Positions 1 to 8,346 of a stretch of DNA of 64,000 nucleotides are shown here, piece after piece; positions within the stretch are counted from its first letter, which is position 1; every line of letters starts with the position of its first letter. The notes below the pieces were generated by a model, which saw only the letters and a program-made list of their open reading frames with translations, had not been told where the DNA came from and ran no database searches. The DNA lies in the NCBI GenBank assembly GCA_030715135.1, contig JAUYVH010000014.1, forward strand, positions 19,992 to 83,991, read 5' to 3'. Source of the DNA: Keguizhuia sedimenti (GTDB lineage: Bacteria > Pseudomonadota > Gammaproteobacteria > Burkholderiales > Burkholderiaceae_D). Position numbers and translations under genes: made by a program.

Positions 1-144
1 AGCCGTGCTGAAGACTTGTACGCGGCCATCGATACGCTGGTTGAAAAACTTGACCGGCAAGTCCTGAAGGTCAAAGAAAAAATCAAAGGCCATCGGCAAA
101 CCAGCATCAAGCACATACCGGAGCCGGGCGCAGAGATGCCATAA
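1..144 (+). CDS. hpf: Ribosome hibernation promoting factor, C-terminal end (partial)
   Basis: The window opens inside a reading frame that runs to a TAA at 142-144 and encodes 47 residues. It contains the stretch DLYAAIDTLVEKLDRQVLK followed by a Lys-rich tail, which matches the end of the HPF/RaiA family. HPF binds the small ribosomal subunit and inactivates 70S ribosomes in stationary phase. The short tail after the conserved helix suggests the short HPF form, without the long dimerisation domain. The start lies outside the window. A ptsN gene, a common downstream neighbour of hpf, is not seen here. Confidence 0.8.
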   Translation, partial: SRAEDLYAAIDTLVEKLDRQVLKVKEKIKGHRQTSIKHIPEPGAEMP

Positions 145-699
145 CGCACTTCAAGGCCCTCTCTAAAGCGCAGTCTCAAATAGGGAGGGCTTGGACGCAA
201 AGCTTTCCGATCTTCGCTCCAGAACAGCATCTTTTTGAACCGGCGTGAACCGCCCATGTCGGCTGCATTGCACCAGGCATTTTGGCGGGGCATTGAATGG
301 GTTGAAATTGCTCGCGGGAACATGGCCGATCGGAACTTATACTTACGAAGCGCTATGAAACCGGTTTGACGAAGCGGCTTTTTCCTTTCTTTCAGCGCAG
401 CCGATCAAAATGCCGGCACGCGTAATTCTTTCCCCGATTGCTTCCCACGCCCATGATATTGATTTATGATTGGCGTTTGCTTTCATAGCAAGTAGTACCT
501 TAAAACTGCATAAATTAGGCATGAGCAAAAAGGCCTGTTAGCCAATTAACAACAACCGATTTCGCTTTCGGCATCAAAGGCATGCGGCTTCCATTTACGG
601 AGGCCGTTTTCTTTTTCTTGCCAGCAGAAACCGGTGCCTGTTTATGCTGTTGCGCTGACTTAATATTCCAGGCGCATCACATTCTTCGAGACCGGACGC
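145..699. other. 555-bp gene-less stretch after hpf
   Basis: I see no credible protein gene here; the only open frame (minus strand, 343-528) has no family character and no ribosome site. The notable content is a strong plus-strand terminator at 585-616. It lies about 440 bases past hpf and just before the AAA ATPase, so a small transcript may end there. Confidence 0.5.
585..616 (+). terminator. Rho-independent terminator, possibly of an unannotated small RNA
   Basis: An 8-bp stem (585-592 with 599-606, one G-U pair, six-base loop) is followed directly by TTTTCTTTTTC. No gene is found in the 440 bases upstream, so it ends either a long hpf read-through or a small RNA. It also insulates the AAA ATPase gene. 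Confidence 0.65.
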
Positions 700-2379
700 A
701 TGGCAAACAAACGTATTGCCAATGTCGTCGCATACGGAGCTGTAATGGATTTTGAACTATCGGAAAAACTGGCCAGTCGCTTGCTGAGCGAAATCGATGA
801 AGGCTCTTTGCTTGCAAAACAACTTGCCGAGCATCGGGCGATGTACGGCAAGATGATTCTGTCAAGCAAGCTGTTCGATGCGCAGGCACTGGATGTGCTC
901 TATGAATTATGCAAGGCAGATGGCGACCGCACATTGATGCTGCAGGTTTCCGCGCTGCGCAATATCCTGAGCGATCCTGCAAGCCGCGAAATCGGCCGGA
1001 TGGAAGTGCTGGTGCCTGGACTGGTCGCCTATTTTGCAGACTGTGCAATCGACGGCTGGCTGTACAAGAAAAACAAGGACGGCGTCATGCTGCCCTGGCT
1101 GATCCACAATATCCGCCATATGCAGCCGATTGAAGGACAGAGCCGTACTCCTTATGTCGTCATCGACCTGATGGCCAACACGCTGCGCTCTGCGAATAAG
1201 GACCTGGCCGATGACTGGACCAGTCGGCGCGGCGCGATGATGCATGCCATCGTCATTTATCCGCACGATATCGTCGACAAAAGCATTCCGGAAATGCTGG
1301 CGGACCAGGGCTACTTCAAGGAAACCGAAGAATTGAAGCGCGAGTATGAGGAGCACGCGCAGCGGTTTATGGCTTTTCAATCGCGCTTCGGCCAGCAATT
1401 CGTCCTGCGCAATGCCGCCTTTATCGTGCAGGACAAGGATAATTCCGAATTTGTCCGGCTAAGGGAAGGCGTCACGGCCAAATGCGTCAATGACGAGGAA
1501 ATCCTGGAGCGCCAGTTCGAAATGCGCGCCACGTCCGAGTTCTGGAGCGAGAACGGCATCTGGTCAGGCTTTGATGAAATTCCGCTGCATTGCTATCTGT
1601 ACCTGTTCCATCTGGAACTGCATTGCAATGTCTGGGCGCATGTCCAGAACATTGCTCCTTACCAGTACAAGCCGGAATTGCGCGAAAAGCTGATCCTGCC
1701 GCAGGAGCATCGCGACCTGATCGACATCCTGACTGCCGATATGCATGTGCTGATGGAAGACTTCATCGAAGGCAAATCCGGCGGCACAACCATTCTTTGC
1801 AAGGGCGCGCCTGGCCTGGGCAAGACGCTGACGGCAGAAGTGTATTCCGAAGTAGTCGGCAAGCCCTTGTACCGCGTGCATTCCGGCCAGCTCGGCACCA
1901 CCGCCCTTTCGGTGCAGGAAAACCTGTCGGAAATCCTGCGCCGCGCGGCACGCTGGGATTCCATCCTGTTGCTGGACGAAGCCGATGTCTATATCCGCTG
2001 CCGCGACAATGATTTGCAGCACAATGCCATCGTCGCCGAATTCCTGCGCACGCTGGAATATTTCAGCGGCTTGCTGTTCATGACGACCAACCGCATCGAT
2101 GACGTGGATGACGCTATTCTTTCGCGCTGCATTGCCATCATCCAGTACGGCATGCCGGTGCAGGAAGATGCGGTACGGATCTGGAAATCGCTGGCAACCC
2201 AGTTCGACGTGGTTTTGCCGGATGCGCTGATCGAAGAGCTGACCCGCACCTATGCCACCGCTAGCGGCCGCGATATCAAGGAATTGCTGAAGCTGACTGC
2301 GAAATTCTGCCGAGGGAAAAATATCCCGGTTTCGGCCGACGCATTCAGGCAATGTGCGATTTTCCGCGGCGTACGCTAA
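700..2379 (+). CDS. AAA family ATPase with a large uncharacterised N-terminal region
   Basis: The product has 559 residues. The C-terminal third is an AAA ATPase module: Walker A GAPGLGKT (369-376), Walker B LLLDEAD (423-429), a sensor-1 MTTN (461-464) and an arginine-finger-like LSRC (474-477). The first ~340 residues match no domain I recognise. There is no signal peptide or membrane segment, so it is probably cytoplasmic. The family energises remodelling of proteins or nucleic acids; the substrate cannot be told. The gene stands alone, preceded by a terminator and followed by a hairpin shared with the convergent esterase. An alternative start at 745 (MDFELSEK) would remove 15 residues. Confidence 0.75.
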   Translation: MANKRIANVVAYGAVMDFELSEKLASRLLSEIDEGSLLAKQLAEHRAMYGKMILSSKLFDAQALDVLYELCKADGDRTLMLQVSALRNILSDPASREIGRMEVLVPGLVAYFADCAIDGWLYKKNKDGVMLPWLIHNIRHMQPIEGQSRTPYVVIDLMANTLRSANKDLADDWTSRRGAMMHAIVIYPHDIVDKSIPEMLADQGYFKETEELKREYEEHAQRFMAFQSRFGQQFVLRNAAFIVQDKDNSEFVRLREGVTAKCVNDEEILERQFEMRATSEFWSENGIWSGFDEIPLHCYLYLFHLELHCNVWAHVQNIAPYQYKPELREKLILPQEHRDLIDILTADMHVLMEDFIEGKSGGTTILCKGAPGLGKTLTAEVYSEVVGKPLYRVHSGQLGTTALSVQENLSEILRRAARWDSILLLDEADVYIRCRDNDLQHNAIVAEFLRTLEYFSGLLFMTTNRIDDVDDAILSRCIAIIQYGMPVQEDAVRIWKSLATQFDVVLPDALIEELTRTYATASGRDIKELLKLTAKFCRGKNIPVSADAFRQCAIFRGVR

Positions 2380-2421
2380 GCGCAGGAAGGCTCCTCCTAT
2401 GTGAGCCCTTGCGCGCCCCAA

Positions 2422-2450
2422 GACTGGCTGACACCAGCGTGTAGCCAGTC
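2422..2450. terminator. Hairpin between convergent genes
   Basis: GACTGGCT (2422-2429) pairs with AGCCAGTC (2443-2450), with three further inner pairs possible. It sits between the convergent ends of the AAA ATPase (2379) and the esterase (2526). There is no strong T-run, so terminator function is likely from position but not proven. Confidence 0.4.
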
Positions 2451-2525
2451 GTTTCAAACTCTCTATTCGGAATGAGGGCTTCCTATGGTTCCGGCACAGG
2501 GCTTCCCGCCTTGCGCAGGGAAGCT

Positions 2526-3242
2526 TCAGCGCTTGTCCATCAGGAAGAAATCCATCGCCAGTTCGACGATTGGCGGATGGATGATATGCCTGCCATTGAA
2601 CTCGACATATTCCACATCGTACCCGGCTGCCTTCAGCTTTGAGGCATGCGCCCTTCCACTGGTTTCAATCGGCAACTGCTCATCGACCAGGCCATGTGCA
2701 ATGAAAACCCGCGGCGTCCCCTGCTGAACGAAGACGGACATAAAGCCGCCGGAAAAGACGATGACATGGCTTACCAGATCGCCATTGCTTATGCCCGTCG
2801 ACAAGGAGTAGCTGCCGCCGTCCGAAAAGCCGGCAAACCCGAAATGCTTTGGATCGATCCGGAAATGAGAGGACACTTTTGTTAATGCGGCATTCAGGCG
2901 CTCCAGATCCGGGCCGTTTCCTCCAATGACGATATCCCAGGTCGGGAGCATGGAATGCGGAAGCAGCAGAAGGAAACGGCGCTGTTCTGCGTGATGTTCA
3001 AGAAAAGGCAAGACCTTTTCAGGGAAGCCACCCGCGCCATGGAACATCACCAGCAACGGCACCTCCGCCGTCGTATCCAACCCGCTGGGAACATAAAGCA
3101 TCGCGTCGCGCTCTTGCGCAATGCCGAGCCAATTCCGGCCTGCAGGCAAAGGCGCCTGGTCCGGCATAGCCAATTTAAATGAAAGCCGCCCCAACAGGGA
3201 CGGATCGAACAAGGATGGATCAATCAGGGAAGGGTCGATCAT
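2526..3242 (-). CDS. Alpha/beta hydrolase, phospholipase/carboxylesterase-like
   Basis: The product has 238 residues with an alpha/beta-hydrolase layout: an oxyanion motif HGAGG (68-72), a nucleophile elbow GFSDGG with Ser140, a likely acid in HGLVDEQLP (Asp187) and a late His in NGRHIIHPP (His219 or His222). This fits small serine esterases of the phospholipase/carboxylesterase or poly(3-hydroxyalkanoate) depolymerase-like groups; the substrate is unknown. The N-terminus carries three (I/F)DPSL repeats in residues 2-16, an oddity that may be tandem duplication. No clear ribosome binding site precedes the ATG, so a later start remains possible. No signal peptide is seen. Confidence 0.75.
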   Translation of the reverse strand: MIDPSLIDPSLFDPSLLGRLSFKLAMPDQAPLPAGRNWLGIAQERDAMLYVPSGLDTTAEVPLLVMFHGAGGFPEKVLPFLEHHAEQRRFLLLLPHSMLPTWDIVIGGNGPDLERLNAALTKVSSHFRIDPKHFGFAGFSDGGSYSLSTGISNGDLVSHVIVFSGGFMSVFVQQGTPRVFIAHGLVDEQLPIETSGRAHASKLKAAGYDVEYVEFNGRHIIHPPIVELAMDFFLMDKR

Positions 3243-3583
3243 TGCGAAAATCTTTATTCACGGGATGGAATGACGTGCCTGCAGTCATCCGACTCCAAAC
3301 AAAACATGTTTGCGGGCGCACGTCCGATACGGGTAATCATACCCTGCTTTGCACGATAGCCTCAAGGGAGCAAGCCCTGGAAGACCTGCCATGATTTTCT
3401 GATATTTGATTTCCGACGCAGCGTAGCGGCCATGCATTTGCAGGCAGTCCGGCAAACCGTTCCGGGCAATCTGCGCGAGTTTCCGAACCGTTATGATGAA
3501 TGCCGCCGGCCGAACGGATGAGGGCAGACCAGTAAATAACGATGAACCGCAGAGATTTCTGCTGCTATCGGGGCGGATTTACA
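3243..3583. other. 341-bp intergenic stretch
   Basis: This lies upstream of the esterase and downstream of the GGDEF/EAL gene, both on the minus strand. A short palindrome GGGTA-ATCA-TACCC occurs near 3330-3344 and could be an operator or weak hairpin. I see no gene. Confidence 0.4.
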
Positions 3584-6277
3584 CTACATCATTTTTAACG
3601 GGTTATCCTGTCGGTCAAGGTAATAAGCCTTGAAGTTCTTTGCGTTTCCAGGCCTGGAAAAATAAAAACCCTGGCATTCATCGCACCCCATCTCCTTCAG
3701 GGCAGCATAGATTTTCACATCTTCGACACCTTCGGCCAGGGTCGTCAAATTGAGACTGCGCGCGATCTGGATAATCGCATTGACGATGGCGCGGTCATCG
3801 GCATCGCGCACCAGATCGCACACAAAGGATTTATCAATTTTCAATTTGTCGACATCCAGGCGTTTCAGGTAAGAGAGGCTGGAATAGCCGGTGCCGAAAT
3901 CATCGATGGATAGCTTTACGTCCAGGGCCTTCAATTCATGCATGCTTCCCAATACATTTTCAACGTCCTGAATCAGCACCGATTCAGTCAGCTCCAGTTC
4001 AAGCAGACGCGGGTCCATGCCCGATTCGTCCAATGCCTGAATCACAGTTTTTTCCAGATCGCCTCTTCTGAATTGCATGACCGACAAATTGACTGCGATC
4101 GTCAGGCCTTCCAAGCCTTGCTCTGCCCACTCGACGCCTTGACGGCACGCTTCCTTCAGCACCCATTCTCCGATCGGAACGATCAGGCCGCTTTCTTCAG
4201 CGATATGGATGAATTTTGCCGGGTGCACCAGTCCCTGTTCTGGGTGCCGCCACCGGATCAGGGCTTCCGCGCCGACTATCTTGCCGGTTGCAAGGCTGAT
4301 CTGCGGCTCATAATGCAGCTCGAACTCTCCACGCTCCAGTGCACGCCGCAGGCCGCTGCGAATCAGCAATTGATCCATTGCCTCGACATTCATCTGCTCA
4401 TCGAAGAAGCGATAAGTGTTGCGCCCGGCATCCTTGGCACGGTACATCGCCATATCCGCCTTCTTCAGCAGCGTATCGAAGTCCATGCCATCGTCCGGAT
4501 AAAGCGCCACGCCGATCGACATGGAGATCGGAAGTTCATTGCCGTCGATATAAAACGGCTCTTGCAACTTCTTTTTATACTTGCCGAGAATGGAGGGAAT
4601 AATGTCCGCATCAGACAGGTTGGAGAGAACGATCAGAAACTCGTCGCCGCCCTGGCGACTGATCGTGTCGATCAGCCGCACGGTGCTTTTCAGGCGGCTC
4701 GCGATTTCAATTAACAAGTCATCACCGACAGAATGTCCAAGCGAATCATTAATTGCCTTGAAGTGGTCGAGATCAAAAAATACCAGCGCGACTTTCTTTC
4801 CTTCGCGGTCGGCATATGCAGCAGCCTGATTGAATCGGTCCCGCACCAGCAATCGATTCGGCAATTCGGTCAATGTATCGTGATGCGCAAGAAATTCCAC
4901 GCGCTTTTCCGCTGCCTTGCGCTCGGTAATATCGGCTGCAATGGCCAGATAGCCTTCGATTTCACCGGCGGCATTGCGCAATGCCGCCATCGTGACGATC
5001 AGATCGATGAGTGTGCCGTCCCGGCGCTGGCGTTGCACTTCGGTCTGGATAGTACGATCCCGCTCGAGAATCTGGCGGCGGAATTCCTCGCTTTCATCCT
5101 CTTTACCGGGAGGTACAGTAGGCAGCGGTGTGCCGATCACTTCCGCTTCCGCCCAGCCGAACATGCGCTCGCAGGCCTGGTTCCATGCCGTTACCAGCCC
5201 GTTCTTGTCGCGGGTATAGATGGCTAAAGGCGAACTGTGCACGATGATCCGGTTCATTTCGTTCTCGGCATCGATCGCACGATTAACCTGCTCGATCTTC
5301 TTCTTTGCCAGCATCTGCTTGCGCAACCCCCAATACATCAGGATCGACAGGGAAAAAGACAAGACGACGAAAAAGATTACCGAAGTAATGGCGGATTCTT
5401 TTTTCCAGCGCGCCAGATACGATTCGGTCGATATGCCGACCAGAAGATTCAACGGCGTATCGCCGATCTGGCGAAAACTTACGACGCGTTCCACGCCGTC
5501 GGTATCCGAAACCGAGCGCAAGGTGGCATTGCTCTTTCCGGCGGCAAAAGTTTCATGCAAGAGCGGTGAAGCGATGCGGACTCCTGCGGCCCGGTTGCCG
5601 TCGGCCAAAGCAGGGTAACGGGCAAGAATAGTAAAGTCGTCGTTGAACAAGCTTACGACGCCTTTGCTCCCTACATCCAGCGCTGAAAGGTTTTTAATGA
5701 ATTGCGCCGAGCCTGTGTGCGCATAGATGATTCCAGCAAATGTGCCGTCCAAGTAATTCATGCGGCGTGCCAGGAAAAATTGGGCCTGCCCTTTTTCAGG
5801 GTCGATGATTGCCTTGGAAACGACCAGGCCGGAATTGGCGTCATTTCTTAATAGTGCATAGTGACCATCGCCAACAAGCGCCGCGACATATTCCCTGGCT
5901 AGCCCCACGCCATACGCCACCCTGCCGTCGGCATCGGTTGCCCACAGGCCATCCACCTTGGGCAAGCGAGCCAATTGCTGCTCAATAAACGCATCGAATA
6001 CTGCCTTGTCGATACCGCCGGTGTCATATTGCCGTTCTGCTTCGTCGGCGATGGTCAGGAGTGCCAGATCGATCGTATGGAAATCAGCCTGAATTTTGCT
6101 GGCCAGCGACTGCACCAAGTTCCTCGTTTCGACTTCGGCCCGCCGTTCATACTGGATCCGCGTCTCATAAAGAGAAAATGCGGCCAAGGCGAAGATCGCG
6201 ACATTGAGTATCAACAGGCTTAACGCCATCCGAACGACCATATTGCCGCGCAATCTGCTTAAATTTGGCAGTTGCAT
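3584..6277 (-). CDS. Membrane-bound Cache-PAS-GGDEF-EAL cyclic-di-GMP enzyme
   Basis: The product has 897 residues from the ATG at 6277; a TTG 33 bases earlier is the alternative, and neither has a good ribosome site. A first membrane helix (about 15-38) is followed by a periplasmic Cache-like region (about 40-295), a second helix (about 297-316), a PAS domain, GGDEF and EAL. The GGDEF motif is intact (543-547) with an RLID inhibitory site five residues before it. EAL is intact (EALIRW near 671), as is the DDFGTGYSSLSYLK signature. Both synthesis and breakdown of c-di-GMP are therefore plausible. A small ligand sensed outside the inner membrane probably sets the balance. It appears monocistronic. 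Confidence 0.9.
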   Translation of the reverse strand: MQLPNLSRLRGNMVVRMALSLLILNVAIFALAAFSLYETRIQYERRAEVETRNLVQSLASKIQADFHTIDLALLTIADEAERQYDTGGIDKAVFDAFIEQQLARLPKVDGLWATDADGRVAYGVGLAREYVAALVGDGHYALLRNDANSGLVVSKAIIDPEKGQAQFFLARRMNYLDGTFAGIIYAHTGSAQFIKNLSALDVGSKGVVSLFNDDFTILARYPALADGNRAAGVRIASPLLHETFAAGKSNATLRSVSDTDGVERVVSFRQIGDTPLNLLVGISTESYLARWKKESAITSVIFFVVLSFSLSILMYWGLRKQMLAKKKIEQVNRAIDAENEMNRIIVHSSPLAIYTRDKNGLVTAWNQACERMFGWAEAEVIGTPLPTVPPGKEDESEEFRRQILERDRTIQTEVQRQRRDGTLIDLIVTMAALRNAAGEIEGYLAIAADITERKAAEKRVEFLAHHDTLTELPNRLLVRDRFNQAAAYADREGKKVALVFFDLDHFKAINDSLGHSVGDDLLIEIASRLKSTVRLIDTISRQGGDEFLIVLSNLSDADIIPSILGKYKKKLQEPFYIDGNELPISMSIGVALYPDDGMDFDTLLKKADMAMYRAKDAGRNTYRFFDEQMNVEAMDQLLIRSGLRRALERGEFELHYEPQISLATGKIVGAEALIRWRHPEQGLVHPAKFIHIAEESGLIVPIGEWVLKEACRQGVEWAEQGLEGLTIAVNLSVMQFRRGDLEKTVIQALDESGMDPRLLELELTESVLIQDVENVLGSMHELKALDVKLSIDDFGTGYSSLSYLKRLDVDKLKIDKSFVCDLVRDADDRAIVNAIIQIARSLNLTTLAEGVEDVKIYAALKEMGCDECQGFYFSRPGNAKNFKAYYLDRQDNPLKMM

Positions 6278-6623
6278 CGAAACGGCAGGGCCTTTCTGAT
6301 ATGGTCGCAAAATGGATTAAATGAACGAAGAAATAAATGAAATCAATTATTGAAGACTAGGCCATTACTTACCGAGAGGAAAACAAATACTACAAAGCGA
6401 TGTGTCCGATTGCAAGCCGCTTCGCTTTAGCGTCCGTTTATTGTGTCGTATCCGTGCACTTTTCCGGCAATCTCGATACTTTTCATTGAAATGTTTCTTT
6501 GGGGAATTAATGCGGCAGCTCTAATATGCTGGCATGATGCTGACTCCAAGTAAAAACTTGCAGTCAGATATTTATTCGTGAAGCATCTATTGAACTCATG
6601 GAGCTTTTCATCAAGGAGTATGC
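6278..6623. other. 346-bp divergent intergenic region
   Basis: This separates the minus-strand GGDEF/EAL gene from the plus-strand micro-ORF at 6624. It should hold promoters for both. I could not assign clear -35/-10 boxes or repeats. Confidence 0.35.
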
Positions 6624-6779
6624 ATGCATCAAAAAGGATTAACGATTATTCAGCTTATGCTGATTTTGCTGATAGTCGGCATCGCCGGATCTTATGTGAT
6701 TGATTTTCTGATCGAAAAACGGTGCGAGACTTCATCGAACAAATCCTTATGTGTACAACGAGGGAGTAAAGACAAATAA
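6624..6779 (+). CDS. Prepilin-like micro-protein (51 residues)
   Basis: An AAGGAG site at 6613-6618 lies five bases before the ATG at 6624, a convincing start. The protein begins MHQKGLTIIQLMLILLIVG, which resembles a type IV prepilin N-terminus: a short basic leader, Gly before the expected peptidase cut, then a hydrophobic helix. The usual Glu at mature position 5 is Gln. After the helix there are only about 22 mostly polar residues including two Cys, so no pilin globular domain exists. It could be a minor-pilin remnant, a pilus-machinery modulator, or simply a small single-pass membrane protein. The stop codon lies inside a perfect 22-bp hairpin. Confidence 0.55.
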   Translation: MHQKGLTIIQLMLILLIVGIAGSYVIDFLIEKRCETSSNKSLCVQRGSKDK

Positions 6780-6807
6780 ATTAAAAATTTATTTGTCTTT
6801 ACTCCCT
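6761..6807. repeat. Perfect 22-bp inverted repeat with a 3-base loop
   Basis: Positions 6761-6782 are the exact reverse complement of 6786-6807, with AAA between. The left arm covers the last codons and stop of the prepilin-like micro-ORF. There is no T-run after either arm, so this is not a typical intrinsic terminator. It could stabilise the mRNA 3' end or be processed by RNase III. Confidence 0.85.
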
Positions 6808-7127
6808 GCATGGACCTGCTTCATTCAATCCATCATGCATGCATCCTTAATCCCCTTGTAATGCATCGGCAGCGGCCTGCAAAACGCACTAGAGAAGATC
6901 AAACAGAACCGCTTCTATAAAAGAAAAAGCCCGCTTTACAGCGGGCAAAGATTTCCGTGGGGATAAACATGAAATCGAGGCCATCTTACCTGCTATCCCC
7001 CGAGAAACATTGATTTAGATTAAACATATCTTCCGTTCAATGAAAATTTTCAATTTCCACCCATACGAATGATCTGCTTGACGTCTCGAAATTTTTGATT
7101 TTTCTTGATAAGAAGCGTTGAAGGGCT
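6780..7127. other. 348-bp stretch with hairpin and terminator
   Basis: It contains the right arm of the 22-bp hairpin and the minus-strand terminator at 6919-6946. An open frame on the minus strand (7015-7323) overlaps the better-supported micro-gene at 7128-7229 and looks non-coding. Confidence 0.45.
6919..6946 (-). terminator. Rho-independent terminator, minus strand
   Basis: GCCCGC (6929-6934) pairs with GCGGGC (6941-6946) around a six-base loop. Read on the minus strand it is followed by TTTTTCTTTTA. The only upstream minus-strand candidate is the 33-residue membrane protein at 7128-7229, whose transcript it would end. Confidence 0.7.
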
Positions 7128-7229
7128 CTACTCTTCCCCGTGATATTGATCGAGCACGGCAACATAAGCAACAACCGCTGCACATCCGACTAATGGAAGT
7201 AAAACCGAAGTAAGGAAAAGATAGTCCAT
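7128..7229 (-). CDS. Small single-pass membrane protein (33 residues)
   Basis: The ATG at 7229 is preceded by GGAG with a six-base gap. The product is MDYLFLTSVLLPLVGCAAVV plus a 13-residue tail (AYVAVLDQYHGEE), one long hydrophobic helix with an acidic C-terminus. Its size resembles small subunits such as KdpF or CydX, but no kdp or cyd gene is nearby and I do not assign it. A minus-strand terminator lies about 180 bases downstream, consistent with its own short transcript. Confidence 0.5.
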   Translation of the reverse strand: MDYLFLTSVLLPLVGCAAVVAYVAVLDQYHGEE

Positions 7230-7420
7230 TCTCATCTCCAGCAAATAACTGATACCAATAAGGTAAAAGCAATTGCCGAAGCAGTGTTGATGCAACGCAG
7301 AAGGCCATCAGGAATGGATGCAATGACTGGAAAACGCTTACTGTTTATGCCGCGGACGAGCGGTCATAGTGGAAAGAGAACGTACACACAAGGCGTGGAT
7401 CAAAACGCCGAGCGACTGCA

Positions 7421-7783
7421 TCAGTCGTCTTCATCGGCACGAACAGCCTTATTGCCGCCCGCGTCCTGTTCCCGCACCACAGCCTTGATACGTTGAAGGC
7501 GCGCGTATTCTTCCGGATCTTCTTCGGCAAGTTTTTTCTCACGCCACTTGTAGAACACCATCAGCCCTAGCGTTGCCGCAACGCCGATGGCTAATTTTCC
7601 TTTATGTTCGTTAAGAAGCGTCTTTCCTTGCTCAAGACTATCGGAAAGCAAATTTCCAGCCTCGGATTCCACCGAGGCGGACTCTTCAGGTGTTGTCTCG
7701 TCCATCAATCCATCCTGGTCAGAAATGTGAGGCTTAAGGGTCGGCTTAGACGGCTGCATAGGGTTTAACTGTAATTCGTTCAT
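7421..7783 (-). CDS. Conserved-looking small membrane-anchored protein, unknown function
   Basis: The product has 120 residues from the ATG at 7783; a longer frame to 7825 is less likely because it starts in poor context. Residues 1-60 are polar and probably disordered. A hydrophobic stretch KLAIGVAATLGLMVFYKW (63-80) can cross the membrane once, and the rest is a highly charged helix (REKKLAEEDPEEYARLQR). I do not recognise the family. The gene is alone, with no obvious operon partner. Confidence 0.55.
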   Translation of the reverse strand: MNELQLNPMQPSKPTLKPHISDQDGLMDETTPEESASVESEAGNLLSDSLEQGKTLLNEHKGKLAIGVAATLGLMVFYKWREKKLAEEDPEEYARLQRIKAVVREQDAGGNKAVRADEDD

Positions 7784-8346
7784 GATTTTTCCCATCATAC
7801 GAATTCGATTGATGCTGTGCTGCACGAAAATTAGGTTACAAACAGGCCAAGTGGTTCACTGTGGCATATAGAAACCATCAAAATTCAGACTTTTATTGCC
7901 GCCTATTCCAGGCAAGGCAAACAGGCATGTCATCGTTTGGCCGCGGGGGGGGGGGCATCACTATGCGAGTTTGACATTAACCCATGGAAATATGTTCCCG
8001 AAGTAATTGTTCCAACTCAAATGCCTTATGGTTTTTCTGAAAGAGGATAATGAATTTCGTTGCAGGCATGGCTGCACAGGAGGATTGTTATTCTCCATTC
8101 CATTATTCATGTACGCAGTGTTTCCATCCAGCGACTGATTGGCGCAGCCGAACCCGCAAAATCGGACGTGGTTCGCTCAGACCGGTTCACTGGATACGCA
8201 TAGCCAGCGCCGTGAAAAATCCAGGGCTGGACGCGCCACCATGGGTAATAGAAGATATGCCATACGAGAATAAAGCACGATTAAAGCTGCATTCAAGGCA
8301 AGGCGATAAGCGTACTCGTGACGCCATCCTCAAGACACCGGCGCCC
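7784..8346. other. 563-bp intergenic stretch with a poly-G tract
   Basis: The stretch holds an 11-G run at 7945-7955. An open frame on the plus strand from 8050 has an AGAGGATA before its ATG but runs antisense into azoR, and its product has no family character. I do not call it a gene. Confidence 0.4.
7945..7955. repeat. Homopolymer of 11 G
   Basis: Eleven consecutive G residues are unusual in this sequence of moderate GC. Such tracts slip during replication and can drive phase variation when near a promoter, but they are also common sites of sequencing error. Confidence 0.9.

Noticed and set aside
285..315. Sigma-54-like promoter (TGGCGG...TTGA)
   Set aside because: The -12 element lacks the required GC and no suitable gene follows.
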